A stretch of 42,409 nucleotides of DNA from Betaproteobacteria bacterium (GCA_020049415.1 JAIFKV010000024.1:1-42409), one strand, 5' to 3'; positions 1 through 7,893 are shown, numbered from the stretch's first letter. Numbers and translations: made by a program. Notes: generated by a model not told the origin, from the sequence alone.

Positions 1-742
1 GTTGGCCGCGTTCGGTAATCAGATCCCAGACTGAAGGCGCGATTTTCTTGATGTTGGGCAGCGCTTCTTCCGCCGTGGTGATGCAGGGCACGCGGATGCC
101 ATGGTAATCGACATCGGGTCCGATACGATTGAAGACCATGCCGAAACGGCTGAGCAAACGCAATAACGCGGGCTCCATCACCGCGTAACAATGGGTGATC
201 CGATGTTCATGCACCATACGCATCACCGCCGCGAACAGGCCCAACGAGATATGCGGCAGAACACGTCGTTCGTCCTCTTCGAAATAGATTTCAACGTCAT
301 CGGCAACACCCGCTAAAGAGCCCAATTCGCCAATCCGGCGCTTGAATACTTTGGATACAGCAAAGCGAGAAATTTCTCCCAGCCGAGTCCGCACCGAGGT
401 ATCGGTAATGCTGAGGTCGAGCGGGCAATGCAATTCAATTGGATAAGGCGCGGCGGCATCGATCGGACTCGGCAATATCAAGCGCGCGGTTGCAGCAAAC
501 AGGCCCGTCCGACGATGACGCAGCAAGTAATGGTCGGCGCGCTCATCGAAAACATCCTGTTCCCAGAGCATAGTCTTGCCCCGTTCATCGGCGCCATGGT
601 GGCAATCTGATTCCGTCTCGAAGCCTGTTTCCACAACATAAACCTGGAAACGCAACAGATAGACCTGCATGCGCAGTTCATCAGTGTCTGCATGCACCAA
701 CTCGAAAATCTGATTGAACGCGGCGATCAAATCATTATTCAT
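1..742 (-). CDS. PEP-CTERM/exosortase-associated acyltransferase (3' truncated by window)
   Basis: The frame opens with ATG at 742 and stays open to the window edge, about 247 codons without a stop. The protein starts MNNDLIAAFNQIFELVHADT. Further in it reads LRMQVYLLRFQVYVVETGFE, followed by ATARLILPSP, EISRFAVSK and LGLFAAVMRMVHEH. This is the pattern of the LuxI-like GNAT family annotated as PEP-CTERM/exosortase system-associated acyltransferase (N-acyl amino acid synthase-like). Members are thought to transfer an acyl chain to a small-molecule amine, in genomes that also have exosortase protein sorting. The substrate cannot be told from sequence. The C-terminus lies outside the window. 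A perfect 7+7 bp dyad lies about 40 bases upstream of the start (784-801). Confidence 0.8.
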   Translation of the reverse strand, partial: MNNDLIAAFNQIFELVHADTDELRMQVYLLRFQVYVVETGFETESDCHHGADERGKTMLWEQDVFDERADHYLLRHRRTGLFAATARLILPSPIDAAAPYPIELHCPLDLSITDTSVRTRLGEISRFAVSKVFKRRIGELGSLAGVADDVEIYFEEDERRVLPHISLGLFAAVMRMVHEHRITHCYAVMEPALLRLLSRFGMVFNRIGPDVDYHGIRVPCITTAEEALPNIKKIAPSVWDLITERGQ

Positions 743-783
743 AAATTATTCCGGGTCTGTTTTACGCAGAGTAGCCATGCCCG

Positions 784-801
784 TGTTGTTCGTAAACAAC
801 A
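784..801. promoter_or_regulatory. Dyad upstream of the acyltransferase gene
   Basis: TGTTGTT-CGTA-AACAACA is a perfect inverted repeat with 7-base arms and a 4-base centre. It sits 42-59 bases upstream of the acyltransferase start at 742. The position suits an operator, but no binding protein can be assigned. Confidence 0.35.
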
Positions 802-840
802 AAGATAACAAATTCAAAGGAAGATTGCCCAAACAGCCGC

Positions 841-857
841 CGATTAATTGTTAATCG
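841..857. promoter_or_regulatory. 17-bp palindrome in front of the putative small RNA
   Basis: CGATTAA-TTG-TTAATCG is perfectly symmetric over 17 bases. It is followed by a TATATT hexamer at 864-869, which could serve as a -10 element (5 of 6 consensus bases). The palindrome would then occupy roughly the -35 region of the RNA proposed at 876-983, a typical place for a repressor or activator site. No good -35 hexamer is visible. Confidence 0.4.
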
Positions 858-875
858 AATGCTTATATTAGAAAA

Positions 876-983
876 TACTTATGACAGTGACTTTCCGTTT
901 GGTCCCAAACGTTGTCAGTGTTGTCTCCTCCATCCTCCTTCATAGGTGGATTTAGCCCGATCCACGGATCGGGCTTTTTTTTT
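876..983 (+). ncRNA. Putative trans-acting small RNA with anti-SD motifs
   Basis: No plausible protein is encoded here, yet the stretch has the build of a small RNA. A 5' stem-loop (896-902 CGTTTGG pairing with 905-911 CCAAACG, extended by TGAC 888-891 with GTCA 914-917) comes first. A single-stranded C/U-rich segment follows, with CTCCTCC at 925-931 and TCCTCCTT at 933-940, both complementary to Shine-Dalgarno sequences. The element ends in a strong intrinsic terminator at 954-983. The 5' end is inferred from a TATATT hexamer at 864-869. The alternative is a leader or attenuator for the gene at 1031, but the terminator would separate the two. Confidence 0.45.
954..983 (+). terminator. Strong rho-independent terminator
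   Basis: AGCCCGATCC (954-963) pairs perfectly with GGATCGGGCT (966-975). The last base of the stem opens a run of nine T (975-983). No protein gene lies on the + strand upstream, so it most likely ends the small RNA proposed at 876-983. Confidence 0.85.
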
Positions 984-1030
984 GCCCGCGCACTGCGACA
1001 ATCGCGCCTGTTTTCGATGCGGGAGCGGGT

Positions 1031-1903
1031 ATGGCGCAGTCAGTATGGTATTTGAGGCATGAAGACCAAATTTTTGGTCCTTTCCCCGTTCCGCAGATCG
1101 AAGAAGCGATGAAATTGGGCGAGGTGAGTCCAGATTGGGAAATCAGCCTGAACCAAAGCGATTGGCTGAGCATTGCCGACAGCGCCCAGTTCAAGGCTGA
1201 AAAAACAGCCTGGACCACTGCCGAAGCCGAAGATACTGTTTCCTGGCGTGAGCAGCGCGAGCAGGCGCGTCTGCGCTGGTTGCAAGATACCGGTTCCGGC
1301 ATTGCCCAAGAAGCGCGTGATCCCGCCCGCGACGCCGCCGTGCGTAATTCGATCGCGCACGATTACATCCGCACGCATGCTTTGCTGAAAGCCGAAAAAT
1401 CCAAGCCCGTCTCACTCTCGATTGGCCTGCTGGCGCTGGTGCTGATTGCCGGCGTCGGCATTTTCATCTGGTTGGGCCAAGGCGATAAGCCGATCCAGAC
1501 CGGCATCAGCCTGACTGTTGATTGTGCGGCAACGTTAAGCAACGGCGTCAACTGGACCGGGTGTAATCGGCGCGGTATTTCGCAACCTGGCGGGCAGGCC
1601 CGCAATGCCCGCCTGGATAGTGCGGTGATTGACGATGCGCACTTGAAAAACGCTGATCTGTCTTATGCCTCGCTGAAAAAAGCCAGCTTGCGCAATGCGG
1701 AACTGACCGGCATCAAGTTGACTGGCGCAGACCTTTCCGGCGCCAACCTCGCCGGCGCAGACCTCAGCAATGCCGACCTGAGCTATGCCGTGTTGACCGG
1801 CGCCAATCTGACCGGCGTCCGGCTCACCGGCGCACGCCTGGACAAAGCCACTTGGATTGATGGTCATGTCTGCGCGCCAGGATCATTGGACACATGTCAA
1901 TGA
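1031..1903 (+). CDS. Membrane-anchored GYF-like (DUF4339) and pentapeptide-repeat protein
   Basis: 290 aa. Residues 1-55 (VWYLRHEDQIFGPFPVPQIE, WEISLNQSDWLSI) resemble the GYF_2/DUF4339 domain found at the N-terminus of many bacterial membrane proteins. A single hydrophobic segment lies near residues 128-150 (LSIGLLALVLIAGVGIFIWL). Residues about 195-275 are tandem pentapeptide repeats of A(D/N)LxxA type, such as ADLSGANLAGADLSNADL, expected to fold as a right-handed beta-helix. The repeats would lie outside the cytoplasm if the N-terminus is inside. Function is unknown; such repeats usually mediate binding. The gene overlaps the next one by 10 bases, suggesting translational coupling. A GGGAG motif precedes the ATG. 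Confidence 0.75.
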   Translation: MAQSVWYLRHEDQIFGPFPVPQIEEAMKLGEVSPDWEISLNQSDWLSIADSAQFKAEKTAWTTAEAEDTVSWREQREQARLRWLQDTGSGIAQEARDPARDAAVRNSIAHDYIRTHALLKAEKSKPVSLSIGLLALVLIAGVGIFIWLGQGDKPIQTGISLTVDCAATLSNGVNWTGCNRRGISQPGGQARNARLDSAVIDDAHLKNADLSYASLKKASLRNAELTGIKLTGADLSGANLAGADLSNADLSYAVLTGANLTGVRLTGARLDKATWIDGHVCAPGSLDTCQ

Positions 1904-2682
1904 AGGTCATCAGTTCGCGCGCCAATCCGCTCTACCAAGAACTCCTCGGCTTGGCCAGCGATCGTCGGGCGCGCCGTCTAAGCGGCAGCACGCTGCTTGA
2001 TGGACCGCACCTGATCGAGGCCGGGTTGGCGTCTGGCGCGGCCTTTCGGCAACTGATATTTTCCCAGACAGGCGCATCTGGCGCGCTAGCCGACTGCTGT
2101 TTGCGCTTGCCGCAGACCCCCTCCTGCGTCTTGCCGGACACCTTGTTCAAGGCGCTGACGCCGGTCGAAACACCGGTTGGCGTTCTCGCTGTCATCGCCA
2201 TTCCGGCCGCCGCGAACCCGCGCCCAAGCGACTGCATCGTCTTGCTGGAAAACATTCAAGATCCGGGCAACCTCGGCGCAATTCTCCGCGTCGCCGCAGC
2301 GGCGGGAGTTGATGCGGTGCATTTATCGCAGGGCTGTAGCGAAGCCTGGTCGCCCAAATGTTTGCGGGGTGGCCAGGGCGCGCATTTTCAGTTGGAAATC
2401 CATGAAAGCGCCGATTTACCCGGATTGGCGCAAGACTTTGACGGGCCGGTGTATGCCGCCAGCCTGGGCGCCAGCGAATCCCTGTTCACGCTGGAACTGG
2501 GTGGTCGAGTCGGCTTCGCTTTCGGCAATGAAGGCGCGGGCCTGTCGGATGAACTGTGCGCGACGGCGCGGCCATTCATCATCCCGATGTCCGGCAAGGT
2601 CGAGTCGCTGAATGTCGCCACCGCGGCGGCAATCTGCCTGTTCGAACGGGTGCGCCAAAAAATGACTTCAACAAAACGCTAA
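1894..2682 (+). CDS. TrmH/SpoU-family RNA 2'-O-methyltransferase
   Basis: 262 aa, near the usual length for this SPOUT family. The N-terminal part (ISSRANPLYQELLGLASDRR, LDGPHLIEAGL) is the substrate-binding domain. The knotted catalytic domain shows all three SpoU motifs: ENIQDPGNLGAILR, FGNEGAGLS and IPMSGKVESLNVATAAAI. Such enzymes methylate a ribose in rRNA or tRNA using S-adenosylmethionine. The exact nucleotide target (RlmB-like or TsnR-like) cannot be told. It starts inside the end of the pentapeptide-repeat gene, and the next gene follows after 4 bases. Confidence 0.88.
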   Translation: MSMKVISSRANPLYQELLGLASDRRARRLSGSTLLDGPHLIEAGLASGAAFRQLIFSQTGASGALADCCLRLPQTPSCVLPDTLFKALTPVETPVGVLAVIAIPAAANPRPSDCIVLLENIQDPGNLGAILRVAAAAGVDAVHLSQGCSEAWSPKCLRGGQGAHFQLEIHESADLPGLAQDFDGPVYAASLGASESLFTLELGGRVGFAFGNEGAGLSDELCATARPFIIPMSGKVESLNVATAAAICLFERVRQKMTSTKR

Positions 2683-2686
2683 CCCA

Positions 2687-3139
2687 ATGAACGCAACTGA
2701 ATCCATTCAAACTTTGCTGCATTGCTTGCTTGAATCGCAAAAATACGCGGTCTTGGCGACTGACCAGCATGGCCAGCCCTATACCAGCTTGATGGCATTT
2801 TCGGCAACGCCGGACTTGCAATCTTTCATCCTGCTGACCGAGACAGGCCGCTTGAAATACGCGAATTTAATGACCAACCCGCGTGTCGCTCTGTTCATCG
2901 ACAACCGGGAAAACGTCGGCGCGGATATTGAAGAAGCCATTGCGGTCACCGCCCAAGGTGTCGCGGATGAGGTGGTCGGCGAAGAGCGCGAGGTGCTCAG
3001 AGATTTTTTCCTGCGGCGCCACCCAGGGTTACGCGTCTTTGCCAGTGCGCCTAAATGTGCGCTGATTCGCATCAAGATCAATTCATACGTCATCGTCCGA
3101 CGGTTTCAGGAAGTCATCGAATGGCGCATCGAAAACTGA
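2687..3139 (+). CDS. Pyridoxamine 5'-phosphate oxidase-like FMN-binding protein
   Basis: 150 aa. The segment QKYAVLATDQHGQPYTSLMA, followed by FILLTETGRLKYANLMTNPRVALFIDNR, is the split-barrel flavin-binding fold of the PNPOx-like superfamily. Many small members reduce flavins, F420 or heme-related substrates; the substrate here is unknown. It is probably co-transcribed with the RNA methyltransferase upstream (4-base gap) and the ABC ATPase downstream (start 15 bases after the stop). No signal peptide is visible, so it should be cytoplasmic. Confidence 0.75.
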   Translation: MNATESIQTLLHCLLESQKYAVLATDQHGQPYTSLMAFSATPDLQSFILLTETGRLKYANLMTNPRVALFIDNRENVGADIEEAIAVTAQGVADEVVGEEREVLRDFFLRRHPGLRVFASAPKCALIRIKINSYVIVRRFQEVIEWRIEN

Positions 3140-3154
3140 AGCTTGAAGGCTGGC

Positions 3155-3808
3155 ATGCTTGAAATAGAAGGACTGTCCCGCCAGTTCAATGGTCGACCGG
3201 TTTTGCGTCAAGTTTCGCTCCAACTGCACGCCGGCGAGTATGTCGCCGTCGTCGGCGAGTCTGGCGTCGGCAAATCGACGCTGCTCAATCTCATCGCCGG
3301 ACTGGATCGTCCAGACACCGGCCGGCTCGCTCTCGATAACATCGAATACGCTCGCCTGGACGAGGATGCGCTGACCCGTTTACGACGCGACAAACTCGGT
3401 TTCGTGTTTCAAGCGTTTCATCTTCTGCCACATCTGACGGTCATCCAGAACGTGGCGCTGCCGCTCTGGTTGCAGGGGATAAATGGCGATGCGGCCAGCA
3501 CGCCCGCGCATCAGTTGCTGGATGCGGTGGGTCTAGGTGACCGCGCCGCCAGTTGGCCGCGCGAGCTATCTGGTGGTGAAATGCAGCGGGTGGCGATCGC
3601 CCGCGCGCTGGTTCATCGTCCGCGTCTGGTGCTGGCGGATGAGCCGACCGGCAACCTCGACCCGGCTAACGGCGCAAAAGTCATCGCCTTGCTTGGCGAA
3701 CGCATTCGTCAGGCTGGCGCAATCGGCATTCTGGTGACCCATTCGCTGGAAGCTGCGGCCAGCACTGACCGAGTGCTGCGTTTGACCGCCAGCGGGTTGC
3801 TGACGTGA
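3155..3808 (+). CDS. ABC transporter ATP-binding protein (LolD/YbbA/AttE type)
   Basis: About 217 aa from ATG 3155. This start is preferred over TTG 3143 because GAAGG stands 5 bases upstream. Walker A is GESGVGKST, the Q-loop lies in VFQAFHLLPHLTV, the ABC signature is LSGGEMQR, and Walker B with D-loop is LVLADEPTGNLD. The switch histidine is in LVTHS. This is the MacB/LolD subgroup, which powers FtsX-like permeases rather than solute channels. Its stop overlaps the permease start by 4 bases, so the two almost certainly form one complex at the inner membrane. Together with the lipocalin-like protein at 6306 the set resembles the attEFGH/ybbAP type of operon. Confidence 0.9.
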   Translation: MLEIEGLSRQFNGRPVLRQVSLQLHAGEYVAVVGESGVGKSTLLNLIAGLDRPDTGRLALDNIEYARLDEDALTRLRRDKLGFVFQAFHLLPHLTVIQNVALPLWLQGINGDAASTPAHQLLDAVGLGDRAASWPRELSGGEMQRVAIARALVHRPRLVLADEPTGNLDPANGAKVIALLGERIRQAGAIGILVTHSLEAAASTDRVLRLTASGLLT

Positions 3809-6306
3809 GGCTGGCACCGGTTTTTCTCGGTTCGTTGGCTCGGCGGAGAATGGCAACATTGTTTTCATTGATCGCCATCGTCCTCGGCGTAGCTTTGGGC
3901 ATGGCGGTGCAAGCGGTGCATGAAGCGGCGCTCAACGAATTTGGTCGCGGCCTGCGCAGCATGAGTGGCGCGGCGGATTTACAGGTAGTCGGTCCACAAG
4001 CGGGATTCGACGAGCATCTTTATGCCGTGCTGGCCCGCCGCCCCGAAGTGGCCGAAGCCAGTCCAGTGCTGGAATTGCAGGTAAAAATACCCGGCACGGC
4101 GGAAACGCTGCAACTGCTTGGGGTCGATGTTTTCAACCTGGCACGGGTAACGCCGCTGCTGTTACCCCGACCGACCAACACCGCCGGACGTTTCGCGACA
4201 CTTGCCGAAGAGCATGTTTTTCTCAGCGCCGCAGCCCTCGCCGCGCTTCACCTCAAACCCGGCGACGACATCGCGTTTCAGGCGGGCGCCGAAAGCGTGC
4301 GTTTCAAGATTGCCGGCGATCTGCCGGGAACCGAAGAAAACCGCCGCTTGGCGCTGATGGATATTGCAGCGGCGCAATCTCGTTTCGGCAAGATCGGCAA
4401 AATTACTCGCATCGATCTCCGTCTGGCCGAAGACGCCGCTGCCGACGACGCCCAGGCGGCGCTGCAAAATCTGCTGCCGGCGGGGGTGTTGCTGGAGCCG
4501 CCCGAAGCGGCGGCGGATCAGAGCAAAAACCTGTCGCGCGCCTATCGGGTCAATCTCACCATGTTGGCAGCCATCGCGCTGCTCACTGGCGGATTTCTGG
4601 TGTTTTCCGCGCAGGCGCTGTCGGTGGTACGGCGACGCAGCGAGTTCGCCTTTCTGCGCGCACTCGGCTTGTCGCGCCGCAGTCTGTTCACTTGGCTGCT
4701 GGCCGAGGGCGCGGTGGTCGGATTGGCGGGCGGTATCGCCGGCGTCGTGCTGGGGCATGGACTGGCCTGGGCCGCGCTGAGCCTGCTTGGCGGCGACCTC
4801 GGCGCGGGATATTTTTCCGGGCTGACGCCTCGTCTGCATTTTCAGCCGGGGATCACCACCATCTATATCGTGCTCGGCATGCTCGCCGGCATTGCCGGCG
4901 CTTGGTTGCCGGCGCGGGAAGCGGCAACGGTATCACCGGCCCAGGCGTTGAAGGCCGGCGACGAGATGACCTTGATGCACCAGCGCGGACATCCTTGGGC
5001 CGGCCTGATTCTGCTGTTGGCCAGCCTCGCCGCCAGCGCTATTCCGCCGCAGGCGGGCTTGCCGCTCGGCGGTTATCTGGCCGTCGCCTGCTTGTTGGCC
5101 GGCAGTGTCTTGTTGTTGCCGCTACTCGCCGCCACTTTGGCCGGCGGGTTGCCGGCGCGCGGCCCGGTTTCGGCGCGGCTGGCCGTCGCCCGTCTGACCG
5201 CTGCGCCGGGGCATGCGGTGGTGGCGGCGGCTGGGGTGTTGACCAGTGTCGCGCTGGCGGCGGCGATGGCGATCATGGTGACGTCTTTCCGCGCTTCGGT
5301 AGATGAATGGCTGAACCAGATTCTTCCCGCCGATCTGTATCTGCGCGCCGGTCGAGCGCAGAGCGGCGCTTTTCTCGATGCCGCGCTGCAAGCGCGGATT
5401 TCGCGGTTGAAGGGGGTGAGCGCGGTGAACTACACCCGCCACGACAGTTTGCGTCTGGCTGGCGGCGCTGCGCCGGTGGCGTTGATTGCGCGGCCGCTGT
5501 CGGCGGATGGGCGGGAGCTGCCGCTGGTTGGCGCTTCGCGGCCGGGTGATGCTGGGCTGACTTCTACTGCGATCTGGGTTTCCGAGGCGATGCTCGACCT
5601 CTACGCTTGGCGCGTCGGTCAGCGGGTGGATTTGCCACTCGCCGGGCGCAAGGTGTCGCTGCGAGTGGCCGGGGTCTGGCGTGACTATGCGCGGCAATCC
5701 GGCGCAATCATGATCAATCTGGCCGATTACCGCCGCCTGACCGGCGATATGCTGGTGAATGATGCGGCGATTTTTCTTGCCCCCGCTGCTGTTGCCGATG
5801 AGGTTGCTGAGGCGCTGGCTTCGATGGCCGCTGCGGGCGCTTTTGAAATCGCGCGGCCGGGTGAAATCCGGGCGCTCAGTCTGCGGATTTTTGATCGCAC
5901 CTTTGCCATTACGTATCTGCTGGAGGCGGTTGCCGTCGGCATTGGTCTGGCTGGGGTAGCGGCCAGTTTTGCGGCGTTGGCTTCGGCGCGGCGACGCGAG
6001 TTTGGCATGCTGCGCCATTTGGGTCTGACGCGCCGTCAGATTGGCTGGATGCTGGCGCTGGAAGGCGCGCTGGCGACTGCGGTCGGCGTTGTCGCCGGTC
6101 TGCTTGCGGGCGGTGGTATTGGTCTGGTGCTGATTGAGGTGGTGAATCGGCACAGCTTTCATTGGAGCATGGACGTGCATATTCCCTGGGGGTCGCTGGC
6201 GCTGTTCGCGGTGTGCTTGATCGCGCTGGCGGCGCTGGCTGCGGTGCTCGCGGGTCGCCAGGCGATGCGTTTGGATGCGGTGCTGGCGGTACGCGAGGAT
6301 TGGTGA
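3805..6306 (+). CDS. FtsX-like ABC permease (YbbP/AttFG type)
   Basis: 833 aa, GTG start within the 4-base overlap with the ATPase gene. It has the duplicated FtsX layout: an N-terminal membrane helix (about 14-35), a large periplasmic domain, three helices with an FtsX signature (RRRSEFAFLRALGLSRRSL), a second periplasmic domain around residues 490-690, and a final set of helices with the repeated signature ARRREFGMLRHLGLTRRQIG. Large FtsX permeases paired with LolD-type ATPases move or extract lipophilic molecules at the periplasmic face. The substrate is unknown here. The stop codon shares one base with the ATG of the next gene. Confidence 0.88.
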   Translation: MRLAPVFLGSLARRRMATLFSLIAIVLGVALGMAVQAVHEAALNEFGRGLRSMSGAADLQVVGPQAGFDEHLYAVLARRPEVAEASPVLELQVKIPGTAETLQLLGVDVFNLARVTPLLLPRPTNTAGRFATLAEEHVFLSAAALAALHLKPGDDIAFQAGAESVRFKIAGDLPGTEENRRLALMDIAAAQSRFGKIGKITRIDLRLAEDAAADDAQAALQNLLPAGVLLEPPEAAADQSKNLSRAYRVNLTMLAAIALLTGGFLVFSAQALSVVRRRSEFAFLRALGLSRRSLFTWLLAEGAVVGLAGGIAGVVLGHGLAWAALSLLGGDLGAGYFSGLTPRLHFQPGITTIYIVLGMLAGIAGAWLPAREAATVSPAQALKAGDEMTLMHQRGHPWAGLILLLASLAASAIPPQAGLPLGGYLAVACLLAGSVLLLPLLAATLAGGLPARGPVSARLAVARLTAAPGHAVVAAAGVLTSVALAAAMAIMVTSFRASVDEWLNQILPADLYLRAGRAQSGAFLDAALQARISRLKGVSAVNYTRHDSLRLAGGAAPVALIARPLSADGRELPLVGASRPGDAGLTSTAIWVSEAMLDLYAWRVGQRVDLPLAGRKVSLRVAGVWRDYARQSGAIMINLADYRRLTGDMLVNDAAIFLAPAAVADEVAEALASMAAAGAFEIARPGEIRALSLRIFDRTFAITYLLEAVAVGIGLAGVAASFAALASARRREFGMLRHLGLTRRQIGWMLALEGALATAVGVVAGLLAGGGIGLVLIEVVNRHSFHWSMDVHIPWGSLALFAVCLIALAALAAVLAGRQAMRLDAVLAVREDW

Positions 6307-7382
6307 TGCGGCGGCGCGATTTTCTTTTGGCGCTTGCTGGGCTGTGGCTTTCGCGATCGTCGCCGGCGGGGTCGGTCGATTTTGCGCCGGTTTTGCCGGG
6401 GCGCCGGTTGGTGTTTCCCGCCGATCACGGTGCGCATCCGGATTTTCGCACCGAGTGGTGGTATGCCACCGGTTGGCTGCGCTTGCCGGATGCGCGCCAG
6501 GTGGGGTTTCAGATTACTTTTTTTCGGGTTCGCAGCGGTATTGGCGATTCCAGCGCCAGCGCCTTTGCGCCGCGCCAATTGATTCTGGCGCATGCCGCTA
6601 TCGCTGATCCGGATTGGGGGCGTTTGCGGTTTGACCAACGTTCGGCGCGGACCGGCTTTGGTCGTGCCGGGTTTGCCACCGACCAAACGCGGGTGTGGGT
6701 TGATGATTGGCGTTTGGAACAGGTGGCCGATGCTTTTTCGGCGGTGGTGCGCGGCGATGCTTTTTCTTTTGCGCTGATGCTGTCGCCCTCCGCGCCGCCG
6801 ATGCTCAATGGGGTGGCCGGTTTCAGCCGCAAGGCGGTTGATCCGCGTTATGCCAGTTTTTATTACAGCCTGCCGGGACTGGATGTGCGCGGGACGCTGT
6901 CTGTCGCGGGTCGGTCGCTACCGGTGTCGGGCGAGGCTTGGCTTGATCATGAGTGGTCGAGCGCGTTGTTGCCGCCCGCTGCGCTGGGCTGGGATTGGGT
7001 GGGGGTGAATCTGGCCGATGGCGGGGCGTTGATGGCTTTTCAGATGCGCGGCGTGGGCGGTGCTGCGCTTTGGTCCGCCGCCAGCTTGCGGCCGGCGGGC
7101 GGCGTTAGCCGAAACTTTGCCGCCGAGGCGGTGAGATTTGAGCCTTTGCGCCAGTGGCGCTCGCCGCGTTCCGGTATTGCTTATCCGGTGGAGTGGCGCA
7201 TTGGCGTTGGCCGGCGGGTGTTTCTGCTGCGGGCGCTGATGCCCGATCAAGAACTGGATAGCCGGCGTTCCACCGGCGCCATTTATTGGGAGGGCGCGGT
7301 CCGGCTGCTCGAAAGCGGCCGGGAGGTGGGTCGCGGTTATCTGGAAATGACCGGCTACGGTGAAAGAATCCAGCTCGGCTGA
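6306..7382 (+). CDS. AttH/CrtC-like lipocalin-fold protein with Tat signal
   Basis: 358 aa from ATG 6306, which overlaps the permease stop (TGATG). The longer frame from 6162 runs inside the permease and was not used. The N-terminus MRRRDFLLALAGLWLSRSS carries a twin-arginine motif and a hydrophobic stretch, so Tat export is likely. The mature part (FPADHGAHPDFRTEWWYATG, VGFQITFFRVR, GEAWLDHEWSS) matches the AttH / carotenoid 1,2-hydratase-like family. Despite the CrtC name, no carotenoid gene is nearby. Co-occurrence with an ATPase and an FtsX permease is the AttEFGH pattern and suggests a lipid-handling periplasmic partner. Codons are notably rich in T and G at third positions. Part of its 3' end is repeated at 8306-8419. 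Confidence 0.82.
   Translation: MRRRDFLLALAGLWLSRSSPAGSVDFAPVLPGRRLVFPADHGAHPDFRTEWWYATGWLRLPDARQVGFQITFFRVRSGIGDSSASAFAPRQLILAHAAIADPDWGRLRFDQRSARTGFGRAGFATDQTRVWVDDWRLEQVADAFSAVVRGDAFSFALMLSPSAPPMLNGVAGFSRKAVDPRYASFYYSLPGLDVRGTLSVAGRSLPVSGEAWLDHEWSSALLPPAALGWDWVGVNLADGGALMAFQMRGVGGAALWSAASLRPAGGVSRNFAAEAVRFEPLRQWRSPRSGIAYPVEWRIGVGRRVFLLRALMPDQELDSRRSTGAIYWEGAVRLLESGREVGRGYLEMTGYGERIQLG
7194..7307 (+). repeat. Repeat A, copy 1 (within attH-like gene)
   Basis: This stretch of the intact AttH-like gene recurs at 8306-8419 with about 7 differences in 114 bases. Five of those are synonymous in the attH reading frame. Confidence 0.9.
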
Positions 7383-7439
7383 GCGAGGCGGTTCAGCTGC
7401 GTTCGTCCAGCCATTTGCCGATCGCCGGCGGGACGGTTT
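7379..7439 (-). pseudogene. Detached duplicate of the phaC 3' end (repeat B, copy 1)
   Basis: These 61 bases are identical to 8417-8477, which contains the last codons and stop of phaC (minus strand, ending KWLDERS). Identity stops after GGGACGGTTT on both sides. The copy has no upstream reading frame and is a remnant of a duplication that also duplicated the attH end. It directly abuts, and overlaps by 4 bases, the stop of the intact attH-like gene. Confidence 0.9.
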
Positions 7440-7510
7440 GCCTTCTGCGGTGGAATTCAGCAATAAAGTCTGGCGTGAATACACGCTGTTTTGTGCATTA
7501 CAGGGTGGGT

Positions 7511-7891
7511 TTATGTCGCCAATGGCTGTTTTGGCGGCTGAATCAGGCATTCAGCCGGAATGCCGAGTTTCTGGTGCAGATTCCAAATCATGTGCAACGT
7601 CAGTGGACGCTTGCGATTCAAAATCTCATATACACGGTTGAGCCGCCCGATGGCGGGCACCAAGTCCTTGGGGGTCAGACCGGCCTGATCCATACGAAAC
7701 TTGATGGCTTCGACCGGATCGGGCAGATCAATCGGGAAGTACTTGGCCTCGTAGGCTTCAACGAGTGTGATGAGCACCTCAAACCGATCAGCCTCTGCCG
7801 TGCCAGGCACAGGCTCATTGTCGAAATACGCGGAAACTTGGCGGAGAGCCGCCTTGTAATCCTCTTCGGTCTTGATCGGGCGAATTTCCAT
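7511..7891 (-). CDS. higA: HigA-family antitoxin (HTH regulator)
   Basis: 126 aa from ATG 7891, chosen because GGAGG lies 7 bases upstream. A TTG at 7897 is in frame but is too close to that SD. The N-terminal half (MEIRPIKTEEDYKAALRQVS, VLITLVEAYEAKYFPI) and the helix-turn-helix half (AIKFRMDQAGLTPKDLVPAI, followed by NRVYEILNRKRPLTLHMIW) match the HigA antitoxins of type II toxin-antitoxin systems. It should bind and neutralise the HigB RNase encoded upstream and repress the operon. Toxin-before-antitoxin order with a 2-base gap is typical of higBA. The module lies between duplicated pieces of chromosomal genes, so it is an acquired insertion. Confidence 0.9.
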   Translation of the reverse strand: MEIRPIKTEEDYKAALRQVSAYFDNEPVPGTAEADRFEVLITLVEAYEAKYFPIDLPDPVEAIKFRMDQAGLTPKDLVPAIGRLNRVYEILNRKRPLTLHMIWNLHQKLGIPAECLIQPPKQPLAT

Positions 7892-7893
7892 AG

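Noticed and set aside
5122..6180. Long minus-strand frame (352 aa) opposite the permease
   Set aside because: Arg/Gln/His-rich translation of the antisense strand of a GC-rich gene; no domain and no SD.
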